Assembly: GCA_964248625.1 (NCBI GenBank)
Contig: CAXTZG010000049.1
Coordinates: 1-28,417, forward strand
DNA length: 28,417 nucleotides
DNA from: Lichenicola sp964248625
Lineage (GTDB): Bacteria; Pseudomonadota; Alphaproteobacteria; Acetobacterales; Acetobacteraceae
Reading direction: 5' to 3'
Below are positions 13,628-21,056 of the stretch, piece by piece (the stretch's first letter is position 1; each line of letters begins with the position of its first letter). The position numbers and the translations under genes are program-made. Below the pieces are notes generated by a model. It made no database searches and was not told the DNA's origin. It was given only the letters and a program-made list of their open reading frames with translations.

Positions 13628-14929
13628 CTAGAGTTCCAGCAGCAGTCGGCGCGGATCCTCGACGCCGTCCTTGACCCGCACCAGGAAGCTCACCGCCTCC
13701 TTGCCGTCGATCACCCGGTGATCGTACGACAGCGCCAGATACATCATCGGCCGGATCACCACCTGCCCGCCGACCGCGATCGGGCGGTCCTGGATCTTGT
13801 GCATGCCCAGGATCGCCGATTGCGGCGGGTTCAGGATCGGCGTCGACATCAGCGAGCCATAGATGCCGCCATTGGTGATGGAGAAGGTGCCGCCGGTCAG
13901 CTCGTCGATCTTGAGCTGGCCGTCGCGGGCGCGCTTGCCGAAGCTGGCGATCGACCGCTCGATGTCGGCAAACCCCATGCGGTCGGCATCGCGCAGCACC
14001 GGCACCACCAGGCCGTTCGCGCCGCCGACGGCGATGCCCATATGCACGAAGTGGCGATACACGATGTCGTCGCCGTCGATCTCGGCATTGACCGCCGGAA
14101 ACTCCTTCAGCGCCGCCACGCAGGCGCGCACGAAGATCGACATGAAGCCGAGGCGGGCGCCGTTGTGCTTCTTCTCGAACGCTTCCTTGTAGTCGGCGCG
14201 CAGCTTCATCGCCGCCGACATGTCGACCTCGTTGAAGGTCGTCAGGATGGCGGCGGTGTTCTGCGCGTCCTTCAGCCGGCTGGCGATGGTCTTGCGCAGG
14301 CGGGTCATCTTGACCCGCTCCTCCCGCGGGTCGTCGGCGCGGGCGGGAGGCTTGGGCGGCGACGCCCTCGGCGCGGGCGTCGCGGGGCGCTCCAGGAAGG
14401 CCAGCACGTCGCCCTTGGTGATGCGGCCGTCCTTGCCGGTGCCGTCGCCGACCGACGCGGCGCCGACGCCTGCCTCGGTCATCATCTTCTGCGCGGCAGG
14501 CAGGGGCGCATGGCTTTCGCGGGCCACGTCGGCAGGCGGCGTCGCCGGACGGGCAACCGGGCCGCTGGTCGGGCGCGGCACCTGGATGCCGCTGGTCTGG
14601 GCAGGCGGCGCGGCGGCCGGCGCGGGAACCGGGGCCGGGGCTGCCGCCGCCGGGGCAGGCGCTGCAGCGGGCTTCGGCGCCGTGCCGCCGCCGGCGGCCT
14701 CGATCACCGACAGCAGCGCGCCGACCTCGACCTCGGCGCCTTCGGCCACTTCATGCGGTCCGAGAATGCCGGCCTCCGGCGCCGACACCTCGACGCTGAC
14801 CTTGTCGGTCTCGAGCTCGACGACCGGCTCGTCTGCCGAGACCGTCTCGCCAGGCTGCTTCAGCCAACGGGCGATGGTCGCACTGGTGACGCTTTCGCCA
14901 AGCGTCGGGACCTTGATCTCGGCAGGCAT
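13628..14929 (-). CDS. sucB: 2-oxoglutarate dehydrogenase E2, dihydrolipoyl succinyltransferase
   Basis: E2 forms the core of the 2-oxoglutarate dehydrogenase complex and passes the succinyl group from its lipoyl arm to CoA. The 433-residue protein has a lipoyl domain (1-78, lipoyl K43), an Ala/Pro-rich linker, a peripheral-subunit-binding domain around R-I-T-K-G-D-V-L-A-F-L, and a catalytic domain. That domain ends with S-Y-D-H-R-V-I-D-G, giving H404 and D408. The N-N-G-G-type F-S-I-T-N-G-G-I-Y-G-S segment is typical of the succinyl, not acetyl, branch. ATG 14929 has AAGGA five bases ahead. It is downstream of sucA with a long hairpin between and upstream of lpdA. Confidence 0.96.
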   Translation of the reverse strand: MPAEIKVPTLGESVTSATIARWLKQPGETVSADEPVVELETDKVSVEVSAPEAGILGPHEVAEGAEVEVGALLSVIEAAGGGTAPKPAAAPAPAAAAPAPVPAPAAAPPAQTSGIQVPRPTSGPVARPATPPADVARESHAPLPAAQKMMTEAGVGAASVGDGTGKDGRITKGDVLAFLERPATPAPRASPPKPPARADDPREERVKMTRLRKTIASRLKDAQNTAAILTTFNEVDMSAAMKLRADYKEAFEKKHNGARLGFMSIFVRACVAALKEFPAVNAEIDGDDIVYRHFVHMGIAVGGANGLVVPVLRDADRMGFADIERSIASFGKRARDGQLKIDELTGGTFSITNGGIYGSLMSTPILNPPQSAILGMHKIQDRPIAVGGQVVIRPMMYLALSYDHRVIDGKEAVSFLVRVKDGVEDPRRLLLEL

Positions 14930-15020
14930 CGGGTTCCTTGGTGCTTTCTCGTCTCGTCCGGGCGATCGGTGAGGCGGCCATCGCCGCGCGCCCCGGTTCG
15001 GCCGGTCTGCGTTGTATCGC

Positions 15021-15057
15021 GGCTGGTCCGGAGTGGCCAGATCGCTCCGGACCGGCC
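15021..15057 (-). terminator. Strong hairpin between sucA and sucB
   Basis: Positions 15021-15033 and 15045-15057 form a 13-base-pair stem with a single GU wobble (nine central pairs GGTCCGGAG/CTCCGGACC are perfect) around an 11-base loop. It begins 6 bases after the sucA stop on the transcribed strand. No T-run follows, so partial termination, mRNA processing or protection of the sucA 3' end are all possible. Confidence 0.55.
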
Positions 15058-15063
15058 GCGGCG

Positions 15064-18012
15064 TCAGGCCGCCTTCTCGCCCGCGTCGGCATCGACGCCG
15101 AGCGCCTGGCGCACCAGCAGCGCCTGCTCGGAGGCATGCGTGCGCGCGAGCCCGGTGGCCGGGCTCGCGGCCGCGATCCGCCCGGCATAGTCGGGCCGGG
15201 TCGCCTTCAGGCCGAGGCGCCTGAGCACCGCCTCGATCCGCCGGTCGACAAAGCTCCAGGCGCCGGCATTCTCCGGCTCTTCCTGGCACCAGACGATCTC
15301 GGCGTTCCGGTAGGCGGCCAGCGCCGCGCCCAGCTCCTCGTCGGGGAACGGATAGACCTGCTCCAGCCGCAGGATCGCCACGTCCTGCAGCTGCCGCTCG
15401 CGGCGCTCGGCCAGCAGGTCGTAATAGACCTTGCCCGAGCACAGCACGACGCGGCGCACCTTCGCCTCCGGCCCGATCGCGTCGGTCTCGCCGATCACCG
15501 GCCGGAAGCGGGTGCCTGCCGCCATCTCCGACAGCGGGCTGACCACCAGCTTGTGCCGCAGCAGCGACTTCGGCGTCATGATCACCAGCGGCTTGCGGTA
15601 GGAGCGGCACAGCTGCCGCCGCAGCGCATGGAAGTAGTTGGCCGGCGTGGTGATGTTGCAGATCTGCATGTTGTTCTCGGCACAGAGCTGCAGGTAGCGC
15701 TCCATCCGCGCCGAGGAATGCTCCGGCCCCTGTCCCTCGTAGCCATGCGGCAGCAGCATCACCAGGCCCGACATGCGCAGCCACTTGGTCTCGCCCGATG
15801 CGATGAACTGGTCGATGATCACCTGCGCGCCGTTGGCGAAGTCGCCGAACTGTGCCTCCCACAGCACCAGCGTCTTCGGGTCGGCCAGGCTGTAGCCGTA
15901 CTCGAACCCAAGCACGCCGAACTCGGACAGCAGCGAGTTGTGGATCTCGATCGCCGCCTGGCCGCCGGCATCCGGGCCGCGGATGTTGTTCAGCGGCACG
16001 TACTCGTTCTGGTTGGTCTGGTCGATCAGCACGGCATGTCGCTGGGAGAAGGTGCCGCGCTGGCAGTCCTCGCCGGACAGGCGGACGCGGTGGCCGTCCA
16101 GCAGCAACGTGCCGAACGCCAGCGCCTCGCCGGTCGCCCAGTCGATGCCCTCGGCGCTCTCGAACATCGCCAGCTTGGCCTCGAGCTGGCGGGTGATCTT
16201 GGGGTTGGCGTTGAAGTCGTCCGGCACCGTGCCGAGCGCCCGGCCGACCAGCGTCAGCGTCTCGGTCGGCAGCCCGGTCGGCTGGTCGGACGAGGCGCCG
16301 GTCTCGCCTGGCCGCTTCATGCCGGCCCAGGACCCTTCGAGCCAGTCCGCCTTGTTCGGGCGGTAGGACTGCGACGCCTTGTAGGCATCCTCAAGCTGGG
16401 CCTGGAACCCGTCCCAGCCCTTTGCCGCGTCCTCGGCCGAAACCGCGCCTTCGCGCACCAGCCGCTCGGCATACAGCGTGCGGGTGGTGGGGCGGGCGCG
16501 GATCGCCTTGTACATGGTCGGCTGGGTGAAAGCCGGCTCGTCGCTCTCGTTGTGGCCGTAGCGGCGGTAGCAGACGATGTCGAGCACGATGTCTGCGGCA
16601 AATTCCTGCCGGAATTCCGCGCAGAGCCTGGCGCAGAACACCACCGCCTCCGGCTCGTCGCCGTTGACGTGCAGGATCGGCGCCTGCACCGCCTTGGCGA
16701 TGTCGGTGCAGTAGAGCCCCGAATAGGCGTGCGCCGAGACGGTGGTGAAGCCGATCTGGTTGTTGACGACCAGATGGATGGTGCCGCCGGTGCGATAGCC
16801 GATCAGCTGGCTCATCGCCATGGTCTCGTACACGAGCCCCTGGCCGGCGAAGGCGGCGTCGCCATGCATCAGGATGCCGAGCGCGGAATGCCGGCCCCTT
16901 GTGTCGCCGCTCATGTCCTGGGCGGCGCGCACCTTGCCGACGACCACCGGATCGACCGCCTCCAGATGCGACGGGTTCGGCTGCAAGGACAGATGCACGC
17001 TGTGTCCGGCGATCTCGATGTCGGTCGAGGTGCCGAGATGGTACTTCACGTCGCCCGAGCCCTGCACGTCGTCGGGCTTGAAGGAAGCGCCGGCGAACTC
17101 GCTGAACACCGCGGTGTAGGGCTTGCGCACCACGTTCACGAGGGTGTTCAGGCGGCCGCGATGCGGCATGCCGATGGCGACGGTCCGCACCCCGTCGCGG
17201 GCGGCCTGGTCGATGATGGTGTGCAGCGCCGGGATCGTCGCCTCGCCGCCCTCGAGCCCGAAGCGCTTGGTGCCGACATAGCGCTTCTGGCAGAACGCCT
17301 CGAAGCCCTCGGCCTCGTCGAGCTGGCGCAGGATCGTCTTCTTCTGGTCGGGGCCGAACGAGGTCCGCCAGTCGCGCCCCTCGATGCGCGCCTGCAGCCA
17401 CTCGCGCTGCAGCGGGTTCTGCACGTGCATGAACTCCGCCCCGATCGGGCCGCAATAGGCCGAGCGGACGGCAGCGATCACGTCGCGCATCGGCGCCGTG
17501 TCGACCCCGAGCAGCATCGACAGCGCCTGGCCGAGATAGATCGCGCGGTCCATGTCCTGCGGCCCGAAGCCGTAGGTGGCGGGGTCGAGGTCGGCATGCG
17601 CCTTGGGCACCTGCAGGCCGAGCGGGTCGAGCCGCGCCTCCAGGTGACCGCGGACACGGTAGGCGCGCAGCAACTGCATCGCCCGCAGGCTGTCGTCGGC
17701 GCTGGCGCGGACCTGCGCAGGCGAGGGGGCCGCCGCCGGGGCCGGCCTGATGTCGGGGACGGCGGGCTTCGCGTCCGCCCTGGGCGCCGGGGCGGGCTGG
17801 TCCGGACGCTCGACCTCGAACCGGCGCGGCGCCCAGGAGGCGCCCGACGCATCCTGGCTGACGGCGACCGCTTCCTCGTCCAGGGCGGTGAACAGCTCGA
17901 CGAAGCTCGGATCCACGCTGCCCGGATCGGCCACCCAGCGTGCATACAGATCGGCCAGGAAGGCGGCATTGCCGCCATTAAAGGCAGTGGCCAGTACGTC
18001 GACGCCCGCCAT
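15064..18012 (-). CDS. sucA: 2-oxoglutarate dehydrogenase E1
   Basis: E1 decarboxylates 2-oxoglutarate with thiamine diphosphate and succinylates the E2 lipoyl arm. At 982 residues it has the full bacterial SucA architecture. The N-terminal E2-anchoring segment contains F-L-A-D-L-Y-A-R-W (18-26), followed by a Pro/Ala linker (about 71-100). The catalytic region has Y-R-V-R-G-H-L (118-124), G-M-P-H-R-G-R-L-N (281-289), S-H-L-E (348-351) and the cofactor signature from H-G-D-A-A-F-A-G-Q-G (383-392) to N-N-Q-I-G-F-T-T (417-424). The C-terminal transketolase-like domain carries S-E-E-E-type helices and W-C-Q-E-E-P-E-N-A-G. ATG 18012 has an AGGAG site ahead. It begins the sucA-sucB-lpdA run. No sucCD lies before it; mdh is next upstream. 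Confidence 0.97.
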   Translation of the reverse strand: MAGVDVLATAFNGGNAAFLADLYARWVADPGSVDPSFVELFTALDEEAVAVSQDASGASWAPRRFEVERPDQPAPAPRADAKPAVPDIRPAPAAAPSPAQVRASADDSLRAMQLLRAYRVRGHLEARLDPLGLQVPKAHADLDPATYGFGPQDMDRAIYLGQALSMLLGVDTAPMRDVIAAVRSAYCGPIGAEFMHVQNPLQREWLQARIEGRDWRTSFGPDQKKTILRQLDEAEGFEAFCQKRYVGTKRFGLEGGEATIPALHTIIDQAARDGVRTVAIGMPHRGRLNTLVNVVRKPYTAVFSEFAGASFKPDDVQGSGDVKYHLGTSTDIEIAGHSVHLSLQPNPSHLEAVDPVVVGKVRAAQDMSGDTRGRHSALGILMHGDAAFAGQGLVYETMAMSQLIGYRTGGTIHLVVNNQIGFTTVSAHAYSGLYCTDIAKAVQAPILHVNGDEPEAVVFCARLCAEFRQEFAADIVLDIVCYRRYGHNESDEPAFTQPTMYKAIRARPTTRTLYAERLVREGAVSAEDAAKGWDGFQAQLEDAYKASQSYRPNKADWLEGSWAGMKRPGETGASSDQPTGLPTETLTLVGRALGTVPDDFNANPKITRQLEAKLAMFESAEGIDWATGEALAFGTLLLDGHRVRLSGEDCQRGTFSQRHAVLIDQTNQNEYVPLNNIRGPDAGGQAAIEIHNSLLSEFGVLGFEYGYSLADPKTLVLWEAQFGDFANGAQVIIDQFIASGETKWLRMSGLVMLLPHGYEGQGPEHSSARMERYLQLCAENNMQICNITTPANYFHALRRQLCRSYRKPLVIMTPKSLLRHKLVVSPLSEMAAGTRFRPVIGETDAIGPEAKVRRVVLCSGKVYYDLLAERRERQLQDVAILRLEQVYPFPDEELGAALAAYRNAEIVWCQEEPENAGAWSFVDRRIEAVLRRLGLKATRPDYAGRIAAASPATGLARTHASEQALLVRQALGVDADAGEKAA

Positions 18013-18084
18013 GGAGCTCTCCTCAGTCGGTCCCGTGCCTCACGCTACACGGAGCTTGTCACCCTAACCGTCAGATGACCATTC

Positions 18085-18109
18085 GATTGCACGTGGTGCG
18101 CGTGTAATC
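18085..18109. promoter_or_regulatory. Operator-like dyad upstream of sucA
   Basis: GATTGCAC (18085-18092) and GTGTAATC (18102-18109) form an inverted repeat with one mismatch around nine bases, and a nested GCAC-GTG-GTGC lies inside. A direct repeat ATGCTTT (18123-18129 and 18136-18142) lies further upstream in a locally AT-rich patch. The 72-base distance to the sucA start suits a regulator site. I could not assign convincing -35/-10 boxes in this 227-base gap. Confidence 0.3.
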
Positions 18110-18178
18110 CCTGCCATCTGGAATGCTTTAAACGCATGCTTTGCACCGAACCGAAGGCGGATCGCGGTGGTCGTTCGT

Positions 18179-18219
18179 CCGGGACGCGCCTCGCGGGAAC
18201 TCCGGGCGGCGCGTCCCGG
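18179..18219 (-). terminator. Hairpin after mdh
   Basis: CCGGGACGCGCC (18179-18190) and GGCGCGTCCCGG (18208-18219) are perfect 12-base inverted copies around a 17-base loop, 20 bases past the mdh stop. There is no T-run after the stem on the mdh-transcribed strand. It is likely a 3'-end structure separating mdh from the sucA unit. Confidence 0.5.
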
Positions 18220-18239
18220 GGCGGCGGTGGCCGGACGGC

Positions 18240-19193
18240 TCAGGCGCCGATGGCGCGAAAGTCGGCCAGCAGCTTCTTCACGGCATTGCAGGACTTCTCG
18301 AACGCCGCCTTCTCCTCGGCCGTGAATTCGACCTCCAGCACGCGCTCGGCGCCGCCGGCGCCGATCACCACCGGCACGCCCACATAGAAGTCGGTCTGGC
18401 CGTACTCGCCGTTCAGCTTCACGGCGCAGGGCAGCACGCGCTTCTTGTCCTTGAGGAAGCTCTCGGCCATCGCCACGGCGGAGGCGGCCGGGGCGTAGAA
18501 GGCCGACCCCTTCTCCAGCAGCTTGACGATCTCGCCGCCGCCGTTGGCGGTGCGGGTGACGATCGCGTCGATCCGCTCCTGCGTGGTCCAGCCCATCCTG
18601 ATCAGGTCGGTCACCGGCACGCCGGCCACGGTGGAATAGCGGATCAGCGGCACCATGGTGTCGCCGTGGCCGCCCAGCACGAAGGCGGTCACGTCCTCGA
18701 CCGAGACGTCGAACTCGCGCGCCAGGAACAGGCGGAAGCGCGCGCTGTCGAGCACGCCGGCCATGCCGACCACCTTGTTGGCGGGCAGGCCGGACTTCTC
18801 CTGCATGACGGCCACCATGACGTCGAGCGGGTTGGTGATGACGATCACGAACGCGTCCGGGGCATGCGCCTTGATGCCCTCGGCGACGGTGGTGATGACC
18901 TCGGCGTTCTTGGACAGCAGGTCGTCGCGCGACATGCCGGGCAGGCGCGGGAAGCCCGCGGTCACGATCACCACGTCGGAGCCGGCGATCGCCGCGTAGT
19001 CCGAGCCGCCCTCATAGGCGCAGTCGAACATGTCGACCGGCGAGGACTGGGCGAGGTCGAGCGCCTTGCCGGCGGCCACGCCGCCGAACACGTCGAACAT
19101 GACGACGTCGCCCAGCTCCTTCAGGCCGATGAGATGGGCGAGGGTGCCGCCGATATTGCCGGCGCCGATGAGGGCGATCTTCTTGCGAGCCAT
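18240..19193 (-). CDS. mdh: Malate dehydrogenase (LDH-like type)
   Basis: Mdh interconverts malate and oxaloacetate with NAD in the TCA cycle. The 317-residue product is of the lactate-dehydrogenase-like MDH class. It has the G-A-G-N-I-G-G NAD loop (10-16) and D34 after the second strand for NAD preference. The substrate loop F-P-R-L-P-G-M-S-R-D (81-90) has the R83 and R89 that select malate over lactate. The D149/R152 pair and catalytic H176 in G-G-H-G-D-T-M complete the site. I start at ATG 19193, after GGGGAA, and reject a long upstream extension that is not protein-like. Downstream, after a hairpin and 227 bases, comes sucA. In many alphaproteobacteria sucC and sucD lie in that position. 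Confidence 0.97.
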   Translation of the reverse strand: MARKKIALIGAGNIGGTLAHLIGLKELGDVVMFDVFGGVAAGKALDLAQSSPVDMFDCAYEGGSDYAAIAGSDVVIVTAGFPRLPGMSRDDLLSKNAEVITTVAEGIKAHAPDAFVIVITNPLDVMVAVMQEKSGLPANKVVGMAGVLDSARFRLFLAREFDVSVEDVTAFVLGGHGDTMVPLIRYSTVAGVPVTDLIRMGWTTQERIDAIVTRTANGGGEIVKLLEKGSAFYAPAASAVAMAESFLKDKKRVLPCAVKLNGEYGQTDFYVGVPVVIGAGGAERVLEVEFTAEEKAAFEKSCNAVKKLLADFRAIGA

Positions 19194-19213
19194 GCGTTCC
19201 CCGGGAAACAGAA

Positions 19214-19238
19214 GGCGGGTTGACAGAAATGACCCGCC
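19214..19238 (-). promoter_or_regulatory. Hairpin in the mdh leader
   Basis: GGCGGGT (19214-19220) and ACCCGCC (19232-19238) form a perfect 7-base-pair stem with an 11-base loop, ending 20 bases before the mdh start codon. It could affect translation or mRNA stability; nothing more can be said. Confidence 0.3.
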
Positions 19239-19262
19239 GCAGACGTCCGCAACCTGCCGGAA

Positions 19263-19294
19263 GGCGGATCGTGCTAATCCTTCGCCGATCCGCC
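19263..19294 (-). terminator. Hairpin after zapE
   Basis: GGCGGATC (19263-19270) and GATCCGCC (19287-19294) form an 8-base-pair perfect stem with a 16-base loop, starting 14 bases past the zapE stop and followed by only two T. It is a weak terminator candidate between zapE and mdh. Confidence 0.4.
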
Positions 19295-19308
19295 CGCAAG
19301 AGAGACGG

Positions 19309-20466
19309 TCACGGCAGATGCGGCAGCGCCAGATAGGCCTGGGTCTGCATCTCCTCGAGCCGCGAGGCGGTGCGCTCGAAGGCCACGGCGCCCTCGCCAT
19401 GCTCGTAGATCCGGTCGGGCCGGTCCTCGGCCGAGGCGATCAGCTTCACCCGGGCCTCGTAGAGCGCGTCCACCAGCACGATGAAGCGCCGCGCCACGTC
19501 GAAATTCGCAGGCCCCAGCCGCGGGACGGCGTCGAGGATCAGCGCCGGGAAGCGCCGGGCCAGCGCCAGATAGTCGCCCGCCCCCAGCGCCTGCGCGCAC
19601 AGCGCGTCGAAGTCGAACCGCGCCACCCCGTCGCCCGCCATCGGCACCGCCACCCGCCGGCCCATCACCTCCAGCGTCTCGGCATGCGGCGNNNNNNNNN
19701 NGTCCTCCAGCGCCTGCTCGGCGCGACGATCCGCCGGCGCGTGCCAGGTCGGCAGCCCGCGGATGCCGCCACGGCGATAATCGCGCGGGCTGTCCAGCAG
19801 CACCGTGTCCAGCTCCGCCCTGATCCGGGCGATGAAGGGCCTGAAGGCGTCGGCGCCGGGGCGGTTCTGGAACAGCGCCTCGGGAGGGGTGTTGGAGGTG
19901 GCGACCACCACCACCCGCCTGGCGAACAGCGCGTCGAACAGCCGTCCCAGGATCATCGCGTCGGCGATGTCGTTGACCTGGAACTCGTCGAAGCAGAGCA
20001 GCGCGGCTTCCGACGCGATCAGGTCCGCAAGCGGCGGGATCGGGTCGGCGAGGCCGGGCTGCGCCCGCTTCATCGCATGCACCCTGGCATGCGTCTCCTG
20101 CATGAAGCGGTGGAAATGGACGCGCCGCCTGGGCCGGTCCGTCACCTGCTCGAAAAACAGGTCCATCAGCATCGACTTGCCGCGTCCGACCTGGCCCACG
20201 AGATAAACGCCGCGGGGCGGCGGCGGCGGGCGCCGCCCGAGCAGCCGACGCACCATCGAGCCCGACGCGGCCCCGTCCGGCTGCGACGTCAGGCCCAGCC
20301 AGAGCTCGTCGAGGCGCCCGGCTGCGGCGAGCTGGGCCGGATCCTCGTCCAGCAGGCCCCGCTCGACCCGCCGGCGATAGGCCGCCAGAGGCCCGGTCGG
20401 GCCGTGCTGCGGCCGGTCGGCGTGTCCGGGCGGCGCCGGGCCGGCCATCATGTCGGCGGCGGGCAT
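19309..20466 (-). CDS. zapE: ZapE / AFG1-type ATPase
   Basis: ZapE (AFG1/LACE1 family) is a P-loop ATPase tied to cell division in E. coli and to quality control in mitochondria. The product has about 385 residues, with a ten-N gap in it. The N-terminal helix P-L-A-A-Y-R-R-R-V-E-R-G precedes Walker A G-Q-V-G-R-G-K-S (91-98). The typical M-L-M-D-L-F-F-E and V-H-F-H-R-F-M segments follow, then Walker B L-L-C-F-D-E-F-Q-V (156-164) and the T-S-N sensor. The reading frame is the same on both sides of the gap (19692-19701). The gap removes part of the R-R-L-T-G-type segment near residue 255. The start is uncertain (ATG 20466, 20451 or 20448; none has a good ribosome-binding site). It is followed by mdh on the same strand. 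Confidence 0.9.
   Translation of the reverse strand: MPAADMMAGPAPPGHADRPQHGPTGPLAAYRRRVERGLLDEDPAQLAAAGRLDELWLGLTSQPDGAASGSMVRRLLGRRPPPPPRGVYLVGQVGRGKSMLMDLFFEQVTDRPRRRVHFHRFMQETHARVHAMKRAQPGLADPIPPLADLIASEAALLCFDEFQVNDIADAMILGRLFDALFARRVVVVATSNTPPEALFQNRPGADAFRPFIARIRAELDTVLLDSPRDYRRGGIRGLPTWHAPADRRAEQALEDXXXXPHAETLEVMGRRVAVPMAGDGVARFDFDALCAQALGAGDYLALARRFPALILDAVPRLGPANFDVARRFIVLVDALYEARVKLIASAEDRPDRIYEHGEGAVAFERTASRLEEMQTQAYLALPHLP
19692..19701. other. Assembly gap (10 N) inside zapE
   Basis: Ten unknown bases. The zapE frame is unchanged across it if the true length is 1 modulo 3. Family members usually have a few more residues here, so the run is probably a placeholder. Confidence 0.99.
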
Positions 20467-20691
20467 CACAGGCCCGGACCGGAGCTGGGACGGTGCATGA
20501 GGCAGGCGATACAGCGAGTTCCACGCAGGATCAACGGCTTGTGCTGCATCGCGGCATATGGCGGGCGCGAACCACCTGTGCACGCCAGGCAACCATTGCG
20601 CTCTGGGTTCAACGAAATGCGAGCGATGTAACCTTAACAAGCCTTTGTCCATTGATCCTGCGACGATCCATTCGACGACGGGAGAGACGGC

Positions 20692-20961
20692 ATGCTGAAG
20701 ATAGTCCTGGCGCTGCCGATCCTCCTCACGGTCGCAGCCGCCGCCGGCCAGGCGTCTGAGTTGCGCATGACCGTCGAGAAGCCGCATTTCACCTGCGAAG
20801 GCCGCGGCAGCCTGCTGTCGCACGTGGCCTATGTGCCGGGCGAGTACAGGCACCAGGTCAGCGAGGACGCGCCCCTGCCCTGCTGCGACGGCCAGATCGG
20901 CTGCGCGCAGTTCCTGTCCACCAACACGATCCTGCGCGCCGACCGCCCGCAGCGCGGCTGA
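20692..20961 (+). CDS. Small secreted protein of unknown function
   Basis: An 89-residue protein with a clear signal peptide: basic Lys3, a hydrophobic core to about residue 18, and likely cleavage after A-G-Q-A (residue 21). The mature part of about 68 residues has four cysteines (35, 64, 65, 71), including an adjacent pair in P-C-C-D-G-Q-I-G-C, suggesting periplasmic disulfides. ATG 20692 has an excellent GGGAGAG site five bases ahead. It is divergent from zapE; the 225-base gap between them has no feature I can support. It is followed by an oxygenase gene that has its own putative promoter. I do not recognise the family. Confidence 0.7.
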   Translation: MLKIVLALPILLTVAAAAGQASELRMTVEKPHFTCEGRGSLLSHVAYVPGEYRHQVSEDAPLPCCDGQIGCAQFLSTNTILRADRPQRG

Positions 20962-21000
20962 CCGCCCCGGCCGCCGCTGCCGCGCATGGCTGCCCGCTGC

Positions 21001-21030
21001 TTGCACCGCCTCCGGACCAGGACCTAACTA
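21001..21030 (+). promoter_or_regulatory. Candidate promoter of the oxygenase gene
   Basis: TTGCAC (21001-21006) and TAACTA (21025-21030) are separated by 18 bases. The predicted start near 21037 would fall within the hairpin described next and leave a leader of only about 20 bases. Confidence 0.35.
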
Positions 21031-21052
21031 GGGGTCCTTCGTCACGGACCCC
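21031..21052 (+). promoter_or_regulatory. Hairpin abutting the oxygenase start codon
   Basis: GGGGTCC (21031-21037) and GGACCCC (21046-21052) form a perfect 7-base-pair stem with an 8-base loop ending four bases before ATG 21057, exactly where a ribosome-binding site should be. No other Shine-Dalgarno sequence is visible. Confidence 0.4.
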
Positions 21053-21056
21053 CCTG

